Source of the DNA: Planctomycetota bacterium
GTDB taxonomy: Bacteria; Planctomycetota; Phycisphaerae; SM23-33
Direction: 5' to 3'
Assembly (NCBI GenBank): GCA_022705325.1
Contig: JAKJER010000012.1
Span: forward strand, 62,001-126,000
DNA: 64,000 nucleotides
Shown here: positions 1 through 7,704 of the stretch, in pieces
How positions within the stretch are numbered: position 1 is the first letter of the stretch
Layout: each line of letters begins with the position of its first letter
Notes under the pieces: generated by a model
Databases searched by the model: none
What the model saw: only the letters and a program-made list of their open reading frames with translations
Told to the model about the DNA's origin: nothing
Translations under genes and position numbers: made by a program

Positions 1-267
1 CAGCGCGCCGGAGTAGTCCTTCTGCTCGAGCAGTTGGCGGGCGCGGACCAGGGCCTGGAACAGTTCGTCGTCGGAGTGGACAAGCGGAGGCGGGCGATCG
101 GGATTCTGGGGCGCCGCCGCCGAGCGCCCGGTCAGGAACTCATCCAGCAGTCCCCGCCCCGCCGGCGCAGGGGAACCCCAGGCCTCCCCGATGGGGAGAC
201 AAACAGCGCAGACAACAGCAACAGCCGTTGCCGCCGGCCAACTGAACATGCCTCTACCCGCTGCCAT
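1..267 (-). CDS. exported protein, N-terminal part only (runs off the window)
   Basis: The minus-strand frame is open from an ATG at 267 to base 1 without a stop, so only the first 89 codons are visible. It starts with a signal peptide: a short basic stretch, a hydrophobic core rich in Ala and Val at about residues 10-24, then Gly/Ala. The mature part carries a Pro-rich segment and then 'LVRARQLLEQKDYSGAL', which looks like the start of a TPR-type helical repeat (inference). The sequence GAGAGG lies 7 bases before the ATG at 267; an alternative ATG at 273 has poorer spacing. A TATAAT hexamer on the minus strand at 310-305 is a possible -10 box. Function is unknown. Confidence 0.6.
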   Translation of the reverse strand, partial: MAAGRGMFSWPAATAVAVVCAVCLPIGEAWGSPAPAGRGLLDEFLTGRSAAAPQNPDRPPPLVHSDDELFQALVRARQLLEQKDYSGAL

Positions 268-641
268 CAACATACCTCTCACCACTAAACGCACGGCGAG
301 GCCCATTATAAACAACGCTCGGCGAAGGCGGAAACAACATCTCCCGCCCTCCTGGACGCTTCGGCCAGGAACCTTCTTAGACGAGCAGACGGCGTGGCGG
401 TTTCCCCTCCTGTCAAATATTCCCTCCGGGAGGGGAAAATCGTCTCGCTGAAACTGGGAATGCTTCCGATTTTGCCGATATTTATGATATCATTAATACA
501 GGACAAGCCTGCGGTGCGACGGCGGTTTCATCCATGCCATCATTCATACCTCCTCCCGCCGCGCAAGCCGCCTGCAGGACGTGACTGCCGCCGTAGACCG
601 GACAACCCGGCAACCACCGCGCTCGAAAGGTTTGGTGACCC
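268..641. other. intergenic region between divergent genes
   Basis: This 374-base stretch separates a leftward and a rightward gene. It is locally AT-rich and contains a minus-strand TATAAT (310-305), a small hairpin TCCCTCCGGGAGGGGA near 419-434 and a palindrome ATGATATCAT at 484-493. TTGCCG at 472-477 followed 17 bases later by TAATAC is a weak plus-strand promoter candidate. No coding potential consistent with neighbouring codon usage was seen. Confidence 0.4.
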
Positions 642-1328
642 ATGCGCGTCGATCCCGCCGCCTCGCAGACCTGGGCTGCACATGCCGATCGACCCGCCTG
701 CTCCAAGGAGGACATCGCCCGGGCCCTTGAGGCCCTGCGCCAAGCCGCCTCCGCCAAGCAGGTCGAACTCATCTGCGCCGCGTATCAGGCCCTGCGCCCG
801 ATCGCGCACGCCCACCGTCTGGACCCGCTCAAGCTGGCCCAGAAGGCCATGGGACCCTCCGCCGTCGAGTACCTGGTGTCCGCCTTCTCCCACCTCCACT
901 GCTTCATGTGCCAGGGCGGTTGCGTCCCCTGCGACCCCTGCGAGGGAGAGGGGGAGATCGTCCCCGGACGAGCCTGCCCCACCTGCGACGGGCTGGGCCT
1001 GGCGCCCTGCCCCTTCTGCCGCGGCACCAACTGGGCCGACCGCACCGTCATCCCCGCCGAGATCGCCCAGGCCGTCCACCACCGACAGCTCGCCCACGTC
1101 CGAGACGATCTGCACCAGATCGTCAAGGTCTTCCTGAACCTCAACCACGCCTCCCTTAAGGCCCTGGACCGGACCAAGCGACGCGAACTGGGCGGACATC
1201 TGCTCCGCCTGTCCGGGCGGCTGGCCGACCTGCTGGCCCTGGACGTCCCCGACCCCCAGGAAAAGCACCGTCTGGCCGCCATGAAAGACAAACTCGCGCG
1301 ATGTCTGGACGCCCTGCGGGGAAAGTAG
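642..1328 (+). CDS. hypothetical protein with a DnaJ-type cysteine-rich segment
   Basis: A 228-residue soluble protein without signal peptide or membrane segment. Residues about 88-130 contain repeated CxxC units: CFMC, CVPC/CDPC, CPTC followed by DGLG, and CPFC followed by RGT. This spacing, with CxGxG-like context, resembles the zinc-binding central domain of DnaJ. The flanking parts are helical, and no J domain (HPD) is present, so this is not DnaJ itself. A structural zinc site, perhaps for protein binding, is the likely role (inference). AAAGG lies about 11 bases before the ATG. The next gene downstream has its own promoter, so this is probably monocistronic. Confidence 0.7.
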   Translation: MRVDPAASQTWAAHADRPACSKEDIARALEALRQAASAKQVELICAAYQALRPIAHAHRLDPLKLAQKAMGPSAVEYLVSAFSHLHCFMCQGGCVPCDPCEGEGEIVPGRACPTCDGLGLAPCPFCRGTNWADRTVIPAEIAQAVHHRQLAHVRDDLHQIVKVFLNLNHASLKALDRTKRRELGGHLLRLSGRLADLLALDVPDPQEKHRLAAMKDKLARCLDALRGK

Positions 1329-1404
1329 CCGCCTGCGGACCGCCCCATATCGCTCCGCCCAGCGGTCCACTCGCCTGAAGGCCGCCGGCAGGCCGGATGC
1401 ATCG

Positions 1405-1433
1405 TTGCCCCTCAACCAGGCCGGTGGTATAGT
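1405..1433 (+). promoter_or_regulatory. sigma70-type promoter for the Tat-exported isomerase-like gene
   Basis: TTGCCC (1405-1410) and TATAGT (1428-1433) are separated by 17 bases. The predicted transcription start is near 1440, about 55 bases before the ATG at 1495. The same pattern recurs upstream of many genes in this window. Confidence 0.6.
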
Positions 1434-1494
1434 TCCCAACTGTCGGCCGTTCCGACGCCGCAGCAACCGCATCCTCTTACACAGGCAAGTGACT

Positions 1495-2451
1495 ATGGCA
1501 AACGAATCTCATAGCGTTACTCGTCGCGGCGTGCTGAGCCTTGGCGCCGCCGCCGTCGCGGCAGCGGCCGCCTCCGCCTCGGCCGCCGACGCCCCAGCCG
1601 CCTCCGACGCGATCGTCCGTCCGGGCGAAGGCAAGCAGATCCTCCTGTCGTGCAAGCTGGGCATGATCCCCAAGGAAGTCGCGGGCAAGAAGCTCTCGCT
1701 GGCCGAGCGACTCCGCCTGGCCGGACAGGCGGGCTTCGACGGCGTGGACTTCGACCAGGCCGGCGAGTGGACGCCCCAGCAGGCCCGCGACGCCGTCCGC
1801 GAGAGCGGCGTCTTCGTTCACAACGCCATCAACCACGCCCACTGGCAGAAGCGTCTGACCAGCCCCAAGGAGGAGGAACGCGCCCAGGGGCGGGCCAACA
1901 TCGAGCACTGCATCCGCGTCTCGCACGCGGCCGGGGGAAGCGGAGTGCTCATCGTCCTCGGCTCGGCCGGCGACGGCCCGGCCGCCGAGATCGAGGAGCG
2001 GGCCCGCCAGGAGATCCGCAAGATGCTTCCGCTGGCTGGGGCGCTGGGGCAGATGATCCTGGTCGAGAACGTCTGGAACAAGATGATGTACGACCACGAC
2101 GCCCCGCCGGAGCAGACGCCCGAGAAGTTCATCAAGTTCGTCGACAGCTTAAACAGCCCGTGGGTGGGCATGTACTACGACGTGGGCAACCACTGGAAGT
2201 ACGGCCAGCCGGGCGACTGGATCCGCGCCTTCGGCCGCCGCTGCGTCAAGTGCGACGCCAAGGGCTTCAGCCGGGCCAAGAACAAATGGGCCGACATCAC
2301 CGGTGAGGGCGACGACCTGCCCTGGGCGGACGTCCGCAAGGCCCTGGGCGAGATCCACTTCTGCGGCTGGGTCACCGCCGAGGTCGGCGGCGGCGACCTC
2401 AAGCGCCTCACCACCGTCCGCGAGCAGATGCAGAAGGCGTTTCTGGGATAG
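1495..2451 (+). CDS. Tat-exported sugar phosphate isomerase/epimerase-like TIM-barrel protein
   Basis: 318 residues. The N-terminus has a twin-arginine leader (TRRGVLSLGAAA) followed by a long Ala-rich hydrophobic stretch, predicting folded export by Tat. The mature part fits the xylose-isomerase-like TIM barrel (AP endonuclease 2 superfamily). Metal-ligand type motifs are present along the barrel: 'GFDGVDFD' early, 'ILVENVW' in the middle, 'GMYYDVGNH' and then 'CDAKGF' later. Such proteins act as sugar isomerases or epimerases; the substrate cannot be told from the sequence. The start at 1495 is preferred over longer in-frame options because it places the RR leader at the N-terminus and follows the promoter at 1405-1433. 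It fits the sugar-processing theme of the window. Confidence 0.8.
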   Translation: MANESHSVTRRGVLSLGAAAVAAAAASASAADAPAASDAIVRPGEGKQILLSCKLGMIPKEVAGKKLSLAERLRLAGQAGFDGVDFDQAGEWTPQQARDAVRESGVFVHNAINHAHWQKRLTSPKEEERAQGRANIEHCIRVSHAAGGSGVLIVLGSAGDGPAAEIEERARQEIRKMLPLAGALGQMILVENVWNKMMYDHDAPPEQTPEKFIKFVDSLNSPWVGMYYDVGNHWKYGQPGDWIRAFGRRCVKCDAKGFSRAKNKWADITGEGDDLPWADVRKALGEIHFCGWVTAEVGGGDLKRLTTVREQMQKAFLG

Positions 2452-2477
2452 CGTACAAGGCCTGGGTGGGGGAACTC

Positions 2478-3758
2478 ATGGATCGAAAGACGGCCAAGAG
2501 ACTTCGTATGGGGATGGCTATCGGAATCGGAGCCATCGCTTTGGTTTGGTGGTTCAGCGATTACCTCTGGCCGGATCCTATTGTCAAGAGTGCCTGGTTC
2601 GCCAAATACAACCAGTTGTTGGCCGAGGACTCCCCAAACCCGCTTCTACCCTTCCTTGCCACCAAGGCCATCTTCACCGGAACAACCGTAGCCGACGTCG
2701 TCCTTCCGCAGGAGGATGGCGTGGCTCTGAACTGGAAGTTGTCGGACGTCAGGACGGTCGTACGGCAGTACGCAAAGCCTGACACAAGCGTTTCGGTCTA
2801 CTATGACAAGAGAGACTTTGAGTACAATCGACTGCCCCGCAAAGGCGAGAGATGGGCTGTTGCCGCAGTGCAGAGCAAGGGTCACACGTGGACTTTGACA
2901 TCTGCATATCCATTAGACAGACTCGCAACCGACCCCCAGCGTACGGTCAGCATTTTCCAGGGCCATGGGCAACACGTATTGTCTCCCGCCGCGGCCGCCC
3001 AACTACAGCAGGAGGTCGGCCGGAAACTGGGGCTCCCGACGCACACCACTCTGCCTCTTGCCGGGGACGTAGGCCTGTCCTGCGTCCTCGTTCCCAGCGG
3101 CAGGTTCACCATCGGGGCCTCCAAAGGACAGGGCAGTTTCAGCGACGAGATACCGGTTCATGAGGTCGTGCTGACCAAGGCATTCTACTTGGGCATCCAT
3201 GAAGTGACGCAGGAGCAGTACGGCAGTCTGATGGCCGGGAACCCGAGCAGATTCATCAGTCCCCGGAAACCTGTGGATTCTGTAACGTGGGAGCAGGCCG
3301 CCCAGTTCTGCGTTCTCGCTTCGAGAGCTTCAGGGAGAGCGGTTCGTCTGCCAACCGAAGCGGAATGGGAGATCGCCTGCCGGGCGGGCAGCGGAGGACT
3401 GTATGGCCTGCCGGCCATAGTGGATGACTCCAGGCCCCAAGGGCACATGCGCTGTGTCCCCAAGACCAAGGAGGGGACGGCTTCCGTGGGCTCCTACCCG
3501 TGCAATCCGTGGGGACTGTACGACATGCACGGGAACGTGATGGAATGGTGCAGCGACTGGTACTGGCAGGACTACTACTGCTATTCGACGCTTCAGGATC
3601 CGCGTGGACCGCCAACCGGGAGGTTTCACTCGATCCGAGGAGGCGGGTGGTCCGACTGGATGGCGGTTTGTACATCCTCACAACGCATATTCCCCGTTCT
3701 TCGCGAACTTGACACCACCGCCATTGGCTTTCGTGTGGTGGTGGAGATTGCACAGTAG
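2478..3758 (+). CDS. membrane-anchored SUMF1/formylglycine-generating-enzyme-like protein
   Basis: 426 residues. A transmembrane segment at about residues 14-33 anchors the protein, with the C-terminal half outside. From about residue 205 it has the FGE-sulfatase (SUMF1) fold: 'VPSGRFTIG', 'EIPVHEVVLTKAFYLGIHEVTQEQ', 'RLPTEAEWEIACRAG', 'GLYDMHGNVMEWCSDWY', and a terminal RGGGW...GFRV. True formylglycine-generating enzymes have two active-site cysteines in the segment after RGGS. Here that segment (GGGWSDWMAVC) keeps only the second, so sulfatase activation by this protein is doubtful and a binding or other oxidoreductase role is more likely. The start at ATG 2478 has GGGGGAA at ideal spacing; a GTG at 2466 is in frame. 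Base composition is lower in GC than its neighbours. Confidence 0.8.
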   Translation: MDRKTAKRLRMGMAIGIGAIALVWWFSDYLWPDPIVKSAWFAKYNQLLAEDSPNPLLPFLATKAIFTGTTVADVVLPQEDGVALNWKLSDVRTVVRQYAKPDTSVSVYYDKRDFEYNRLPRKGERWAVAAVQSKGHTWTLTSAYPLDRLATDPQRTVSIFQGHGQHVLSPAAAAQLQQEVGRKLGLPTHTTLPLAGDVGLSCVLVPSGRFTIGASKGQGSFSDEIPVHEVVLTKAFYLGIHEVTQEQYGSLMAGNPSRFISPRKPVDSVTWEQAAQFCVLASRASGRAVRLPTEAEWEIACRAGSGGLYGLPAIVDDSRPQGHMRCVPKTKEGTASVGSYPCNPWGLYDMHGNVMEWCSDWYWQDYYCYSTLQDPRGPPTGRFHSIRGGGWSDWMAVCTSSQRIFPVLRELDTTAIGFRVVVEIAQ

Positions 3759-3781
3759 ACGCCGAGAGGCCGCCCGCACGA

Positions 3782-3839
3782 CCCGCGAAGCGGGGCTTTG
3801 GCAAGCCCAGGGCGAGGCCCCGGGGGCCGAGCCCTGGGG
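3782..3839 (-). repeat. REP-like palindromic element, copy 1 (inverted)
   Basis: Its reverse complement contains the blocks CAGGGCTCGGCCC, GGGGCCTCGCCCTGGGCT and GCTTCGCGGG found in copy 2 (4429-4521) and copy 3 (6072-6169). It can fold into an imperfect hairpin pairing CCCAGGGC-type and GCCCTGGG-type arms. It lies upstream of the IS200-like transposase gene in the opposite orientation to copy 2. Confidence 0.75.
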
Positions 3840-3963
3840 TGTGTGCCCCCCGAACCCCCAAGCCCCCAAGGGGCGCCTTGACGACCGCAAGGCTGTCTGC
3901 AGACATGAAGTATCCTCACGGTTCAGGTCGCGCATTGGCAATCCAGGCAACGGGAGAACTTCC

Positions 3964-4416
3964 ATGGGCCAGACGCTCGTCTATTATCGCTACCACACCG
4001 TCTTCTCGACCAAACACCGCCGCCCGCTGTTGACGCAGGAGATCATGCCCCAGTTGATCAAGGTGATCGGAGGGATCACCCGCGATCGCGATGGGGCCTT
4101 GCTGGCCATGAACGGAACGGAGGACCACGTGCATCTGCTCACATTCTTCCATCAGAAGCGGGCTGTTGCAGACGTCGTCCGGGACATCAAGTCGATCTCC
4201 AGCGACTGGGTTCACACCCACTTCCCCGCCCAGGCCGATTTCGCGTGGCAGAACGGGTATGGGTCGTTCACAGTGAGCAAGTCCCTCTGCGAAGACGCGG
4301 AGCGTTACATTGCCAATCAACAGAAGCGACATGCGACCGAGACGTTCGAACAGGAGTTCCTTTCCCTGTTGGAGCGACACGGGGTGGAATACGATCTCAA
4401 ATACGTGTTGGATTGA
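3964..4416 (+). mobile_element. IS200-like Y1 transposase, RAYT-type (REP-associated)
   Basis: 150 residues, the usual length for a stand-alone Y1_Tnp (PF01797) enzyme. The HUH metal motif is visible as 'EDHVHLL' at about residues 54-60, and the catalytic tyrosine is probably in 'WQNGYGSFTVSKS' at about residues 97-109. Y1 enzymes cut and rejoin single-stranded DNA at hairpins through a phosphotyrosine link. The gene lies between two inverted copies of a palindromic repeat (3782-3839 and 4429-4521), and a further copy lies 1.7 kb downstream. That is the arrangement expected of a RAYT, which mobilises REP elements, rather than of a simple IS200. No accessory TnpB is present. The start is the ATG in 'TCCATGGGC'. 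Confidence 0.8.
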
Positions 4417-4428
4417 CGCGGGACAAGG

Positions 4429-4521
4429 CGCCGCTCCGCGGCTTGCACTTTGGCGGCCGGCTACCCAGGGCTCGGCCCTTGGGGCCTCGCCCCGGGCTAT
4501 CCAAGATGCCGCTTCGCGGCT
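4429..4521 (+). repeat. REP-like palindromic element, copy 2
   Basis: A ~92-bp element beginning 12 bases after the transposase stop codon. It is bounded by two small hairpins, GCCGCTCCGCGGC-like at the left and GCCGCTTCGCGGC at the right. A central imperfect hairpin pairs CCCAGGGCTCGGCCC with GGGCCTCGCCCCGGGC. It matches copy 3 (6072-6169) over its full length with few differences. Confidence 0.8.
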
Positions 4522-4746
4522 GAGGCCGATCGAGTGCCCGCGTGAATAATCACCTGAACTCGCAGGTTTCGCAGCCAAGCAAGGGGAAGCATCAGGGCAA
4601 TTGCATGTAACACTTCGTCGTGATTCTTCTTGACGCTCGGCGCATGTTCGGGTTGCGCTCGCGCTGCGCAGGGGGTATGGTGCTTCCCACAAGCCTGCAG
4701 GTGGCCACGCAGGGACAACTCCCCTTATCATGGAAGGAACTCTGTC

Positions 4747-4933
4747 ATGGAAGCCAATGCTCCCGGTGGCCTGCTGCGCTGGTTTGACGAATTGCAGGAC
4801 CCTCGGCCCGGACACAACGTCATGCATCTGCTATCGGACATGTTGGGCGTTGAACCTGTTGAAGAAGGACCAAACCCGCAAGGAGGACCCACCCGTGTCG
4901 GAAGCTCTGCGCGACAAAGCGCCCCCGGCCTGA
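4747..4933 (+). pseudogene. remnant of an ISAs1-family transposase (internal deletion)
   Basis: From ATG 4747 the translation reads like the start of an ISAs1/H-repeat-associated transposase: 'GLLRWFDELQDPRPGHNVMHLLSDML', with the family's LxDPR motif. After about 30 codons the frame changes. In the new frame 'ALNLLKKDQTRK' appears, which matches the C-terminal ALNLL-[KR]-x-[DE] region of the same family, ending at a stop at 4931-4933. The ~300 codons of catalytic DDE domain that should lie between are missing. This is a deletion derivative that cannot encode a working enzyme. The family assignment rests on recalled family features and was not searched. Confidence 0.6.
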
Positions 4934-4951
4934 GGCCGGGGGCGCTTTGTC
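4913..4951. terminator. perfect 18-bp hairpin, probable bidirectional terminator
   Basis: Arms 4913-4930 and 4934-4951 are perfect reverse complements (GACAAAGCGCCCCCGGCC) around a TGA loop. It lies 27 bases beyond the stop codon of the leftward secreted-protein gene. No long T-run follows, but the arms end in a TTTGTC/GACAAA pair. Confidence 0.65.
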
Positions 4952-4978
4952 AACCCCTCCAGCAAGGATTCAGCCGAT

Positions 4979-5806
4979 CTACTTCTTCACCGGGGTGATG
5001 GTCCACACGTGCCCGCTGGGAGACCGTTTGGGGGTCGAGGTCTTGGGTGTGGACGTGGTCTTGGGAGTAAACGTGGTCTTGGGAGTGGGGGTCGTCGACC
5101 GCGTGCTGGTCCGGCGGGGCGTGTAGCTCGGGGTCTTGGGCGTGATCTTGATGACCGTCGGGCTGTGGGGGCCCGTGTTGTACGTGCTGTGGACGTACCG
5201 GGGATGGGTCGCGTTGATGTTGACCACGACCGGGGTCTGGGGCGGACGATGGCCGCTGCCGTAGTACGAGACGCCGCGCCGGGGCAACGCCGCGCCGCGT
5301 GTGGACTGCCATCCGGGCTCGAGTCCGCTCGGAGTGGTCAGGTACGTGTACGCACCGTTGATGCCCCGAGTGGCCAGGTGAGCGGCCACCCCGCCAACCA
5401 CCGTGCCGGCCGGCCCACCGACGAACGTGCCGACCGCCGACCCGAGTTTGCCGGTTCCCCACGAAAGGGCGCCCTCGTAGGCGAGGGTCCTGGCAGCGCC
5501 CCACGGATCGCCGACGTGGTTGGAGGCAGCCGCCCCCAGACCGACCACGGTCGACACGTCGCCGGCTCTGGTGAAGGCATTCCCGTAACGAGTGTTGCGG
5601 AGAAGGTGGCCCACGTTGCCCAGGAACGCGGACGTTCCGTTGTCGCCGGCCACCTTGACCACGGTGCCCCCGAGCGTCGAGCCGTTTGGGCCCGCGTTGT
5701 TGAAGGGCCGGCGGTACACCGTTCGCATCTGCTGGGCGTAAGCTCCGCACGTCAGGGCCATCACTACCAGTCCTACCACTGCGAGATTTCTTGGTTTGGC
5801 GTTCAT
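4979..5806 (-). CDS. secreted protein with a Thr/Pro/Lys-rich tail, unknown function
   Basis: 275 residues with a clear signal peptide (core 'LAVVGLVVMALTCGAYA', cleavage after AYAQ). The middle is Gly/Ala-rich with GxxxG spacing ('GTFVGGPAGTVVGGVAAHLA', about residues 130-150), suggesting membrane-associated packing. The C-terminal ~60 residues repeat the unit TPKTT/TPKTS and end in a basic segment, resembling a surface-exposed or wall-binding linker. AGGAAAG precedes the ATG at good spacing. It is a single gene with a strong hairpin just downstream. I do not recognise a family. Confidence 0.7.
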   Translation of the reverse strand: MNAKPRNLAVVGLVVMALTCGAYAQQMRTVYRRPFNNAGPNGSTLGGTVVKVAGDNGTSAFLGNVGHLLRNTRYGNAFTRAGDVSTVVGLGAAASNHVGDPWGAARTLAYEGALSWGTGKLGSAVGTFVGGPAGTVVGGVAAHLATRGINGAYTYLTTPSGLEPGWQSTRGAALPRRGVSYYGSGHRPPQTPVVVNINATHPRYVHSTYNTGPHSPTVIKITPKTPSYTPRRTSTRSTTPTPKTTFTPKTTSTPKTSTPKRSPSGHVWTITPVKK

Positions 5807-6229
5807 CGTTCTTTCCTTTCAGTTAGCGAGCTTGGGACTGCGTCTTTCTGGAATGCGTGGAGTTTGCAGCGGCCGTGCCATTCGGCAGGCGGATTGGTCA
5901 TCCCCTGGGGCCGGAAGACATGTATATTTCTTATTTGTAGCTAGTTACGAATCCACAAAAGAACTGACAGCTTCTTGTGGCATCGCGAACTGCCCCGTGC
6001 CAAACGCTCCTGTTGGGCAATATTGCCTGCTGTCCCACCCTCCTGTGCCGGGGTATTCCCCAGTGGAACAAGACGCCGCTTCGCGGCTTGTGATATGGCG
6101 GCCGGCTACCCAGGGCTCGGCCCTGACGGGCCCTCGCCCTGGGCTGTCCAAGATGCCGCTTCGCGGCTGGGAACGGCACGATTCAACCACCCCGGCTATC
6201 CAAGACGCCGCTTTCGCGGCTTGGAACGG
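5807..6229. other. intergenic region holding REP-like repeats
   Basis: 423 bases without a gene. The first third contains the short AT-rich tract near 5920-5950 that may carry the promoter of the leftward secreted protein. The rest is dominated by REP-like copy 3 and a partial copy. Confidence 0.5.
6072..6169 (+). repeat. REP-like palindromic element, copy 3, with a partial copy at 6194-6227
   Basis: It aligns end to end with copy 2 (4429-4521). Shared blocks are GCGGCTTG, TGGCGGCCGGCTACCCAGGG, CTCGGCCCT, CCAAGATGCCGCTTCGCGGC. It again ends with the GCCGCTTCGCGGC mini-hairpin. A second truncated end (GGCTATCCAAGACGCCGCTT...GCGGCTTGGAACGG) follows at 6194-6227, just past the stop codon of the outer-membrane factor gene, so it may also act as its transcript end. 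Confidence 0.75.
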
Positions 6230-7678
6230 CTACTTCTGTCCGCCGGGCGGGACGGTCTCTTCCCATCCCCCGCCCAGGGCCTTGTACAGCGCGATGAGGT
6301 CGGTGGAGATGGCGGCCGTGCTCTGGGCCAGCGCATCCTCGGAGTTCAGGAGCCCCTGCTGGGCGCTGAGCACGTTCAGGAAGTCGGTGTTGCCCTGGGC
6401 GTAGAGTTGGCCGGCCAATTCGACCGCCCGGCGGTTGGCGGCTACGGCGTCGGTGAGGGCCTTGCGGTGTTCCTGTTCCTTGACCGAGGCCACCAGGGCG
6501 TTCTCCACTTCCTGGATCGCGGTCAGGACCGTCTGGCGGTAGGCCAGGATCGACTGCTCCTCGAGGGCCTTCTGGACCTCGATGTTGGACAGCACCCGCC
6601 CGGACTGGAACGCGTTCCAGGTGACGGCCGGGCCGAACGACCAGAAACGGCTGGCCGGGTTGAGCAGCGAGCTGAGGCTGTCGGCCTGCCAGCCCAGTGA
6701 GGCGTTGATGGTGGCCCGGGGAAAGAGGTCGGCCACGGCAACGCCGATGTTGGCGGTGGCGGCGTGGATGCCGGCCTCAGCGGAGCGGATGTCGGGGCGG
6801 CGTCGGAGCAGGTCCGCGGGCACTCCCAGCGGGACGGCCGGCGGGGCATAGGGGATATCCGCGGGGGCGGCCAGTTCCTGGGCGAGCGAACCCGGCGTGC
6901 GGTCCAGCAGCAGCTCGATGGCGTAGAGGGTCTGGCGGGCGGAGGACTCCAGCAAGGGAACCTGCGAGCTGGTCGTGGCCACCTGGGCCTGGGCGTTGGC
7001 CACGTCCAGGCCGCTGACGAACCCGCCCTCGAAGCGTTGGCGCGTCAGTTCGGCGCTGTGTTGCTGGAGTTCCAGGTTTCTGCGGGCGATGGCCAGACGC
7101 TGCTGGAGCGAACGCAGTTGGACATACAGGCGGGCCGTCTCGGCGGCCAACGTGACCTGGACGTTGCGGCGGTCTTCGACGGCGGCCTGCACTTGCGCGT
7201 CGGCGGCCTCGACGCCGCGCCGCACGCCGCCGAAGATGTCGATCTCCCACCCGGCGTCGAAGCCGGCCTGGTAGTGGCTGGTCACGGGCGATCCGCTGCC
7301 GGACTGCCCGCGGTTGTAGGCCCCCGAGGCCGACACGCTCGGCCCCAGGCCCGAGGCCGCGACGCCCCGGCTGGCCCGCGCCTGGCGGATCCTCGCCTGG
7401 GCGATCCTCAGGTCCAGGTTGGACTCGATCGCCCGCTCAACCAGGGACGCCAGCAGCGGGTCGTTGAAGGCCTTCCACCAGCGGCCCAGGGCCTGTGCGC
7501 CCCCGGCCGGCTGGGTGGCGGGCATGGCGCCCGGCCCGGCCCAGGCCTTGGGCACGTCGGTACGGGGAGGAGAGAAGTCGGGCCCGACGGTGCACCCGGC
7601 CAGGAGGGCCAGGCACGCCAGCCAGAGCGACAGTCGTCCGGTCCGCGTATTCGTGAGGATGTGGTGGATACGGTCCAT
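6230..7678 (-). CDS. NodT-family outer-membrane efflux lipoprotein
   Basis: 482 residues. It has a lipoprotein signal with lipobox LLAGC followed by TVGPDF, typical of the NodT/OprM subgroup of TolC-like outer-membrane factors. Two outer-membrane-efflux (OEP) repeats follow, with long Ala/Gln-rich helices such as 'AETARLYVQLRSLQQRLAIARRNLELQ'. The ends show the family hallmarks 'RRPDIRSAEAGI' and 'VALDSLA'-like turns replaced by 'FSFGPAVTWNAFQSGR'-type sequence. It forms the outer-membrane duct for the MacAB-like pump encoded just upstream. The ATG at 7678 has AAGGAG 7 bases upstream and starts 26 bases after the permease stop. It is last in a five-gene operon. Confidence 0.9.
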   Translation of the reverse strand: MDRIHHILTNTRTGRLSLWLACLALLAGCTVGPDFSPPRTDVPKAWAGPGAMPATQPAGGAQALGRWWKAFNDPLLASLVERAIESNLDLRIAQARIRQARASRGVAASGLGPSVSASGAYNRGQSGSGSPVTSHYQAGFDAGWEIDIFGGVRRGVEAADAQVQAAVEDRRNVQVTLAAETARLYVQLRSLQQRLAIARRNLELQQHSAELTRQRFEGGFVSGLDVANAQAQVATTSSQVPLLESSARQTLYAIELLLDRTPGSLAQELAAPADIPYAPPAVPLGVPADLLRRRPDIRSAEAGIHAATANIGVAVADLFPRATINASLGWQADSLSSLLNPASRFWSFGPAVTWNAFQSGRVLSNIEVQKALEEQSILAYRQTVLTAIQEVENALVASVKEQEHRKALTDAVAANRRAVELAGQLYAQGNTDFLNVLSAQQGLLNSEDALAQSTAAISTDLIALYKALGGGWEETVPPGGQK

Positions 7679-7704
7679 GTCCGTGCTCCTTGAGCGTCGC
7701 GCGC

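Noticed and set aside
2478..3758. True formylglycine-generating enzyme for the sulfatase
   Set aside because: One of the two catalytic cysteines is missing in the active-site segment.
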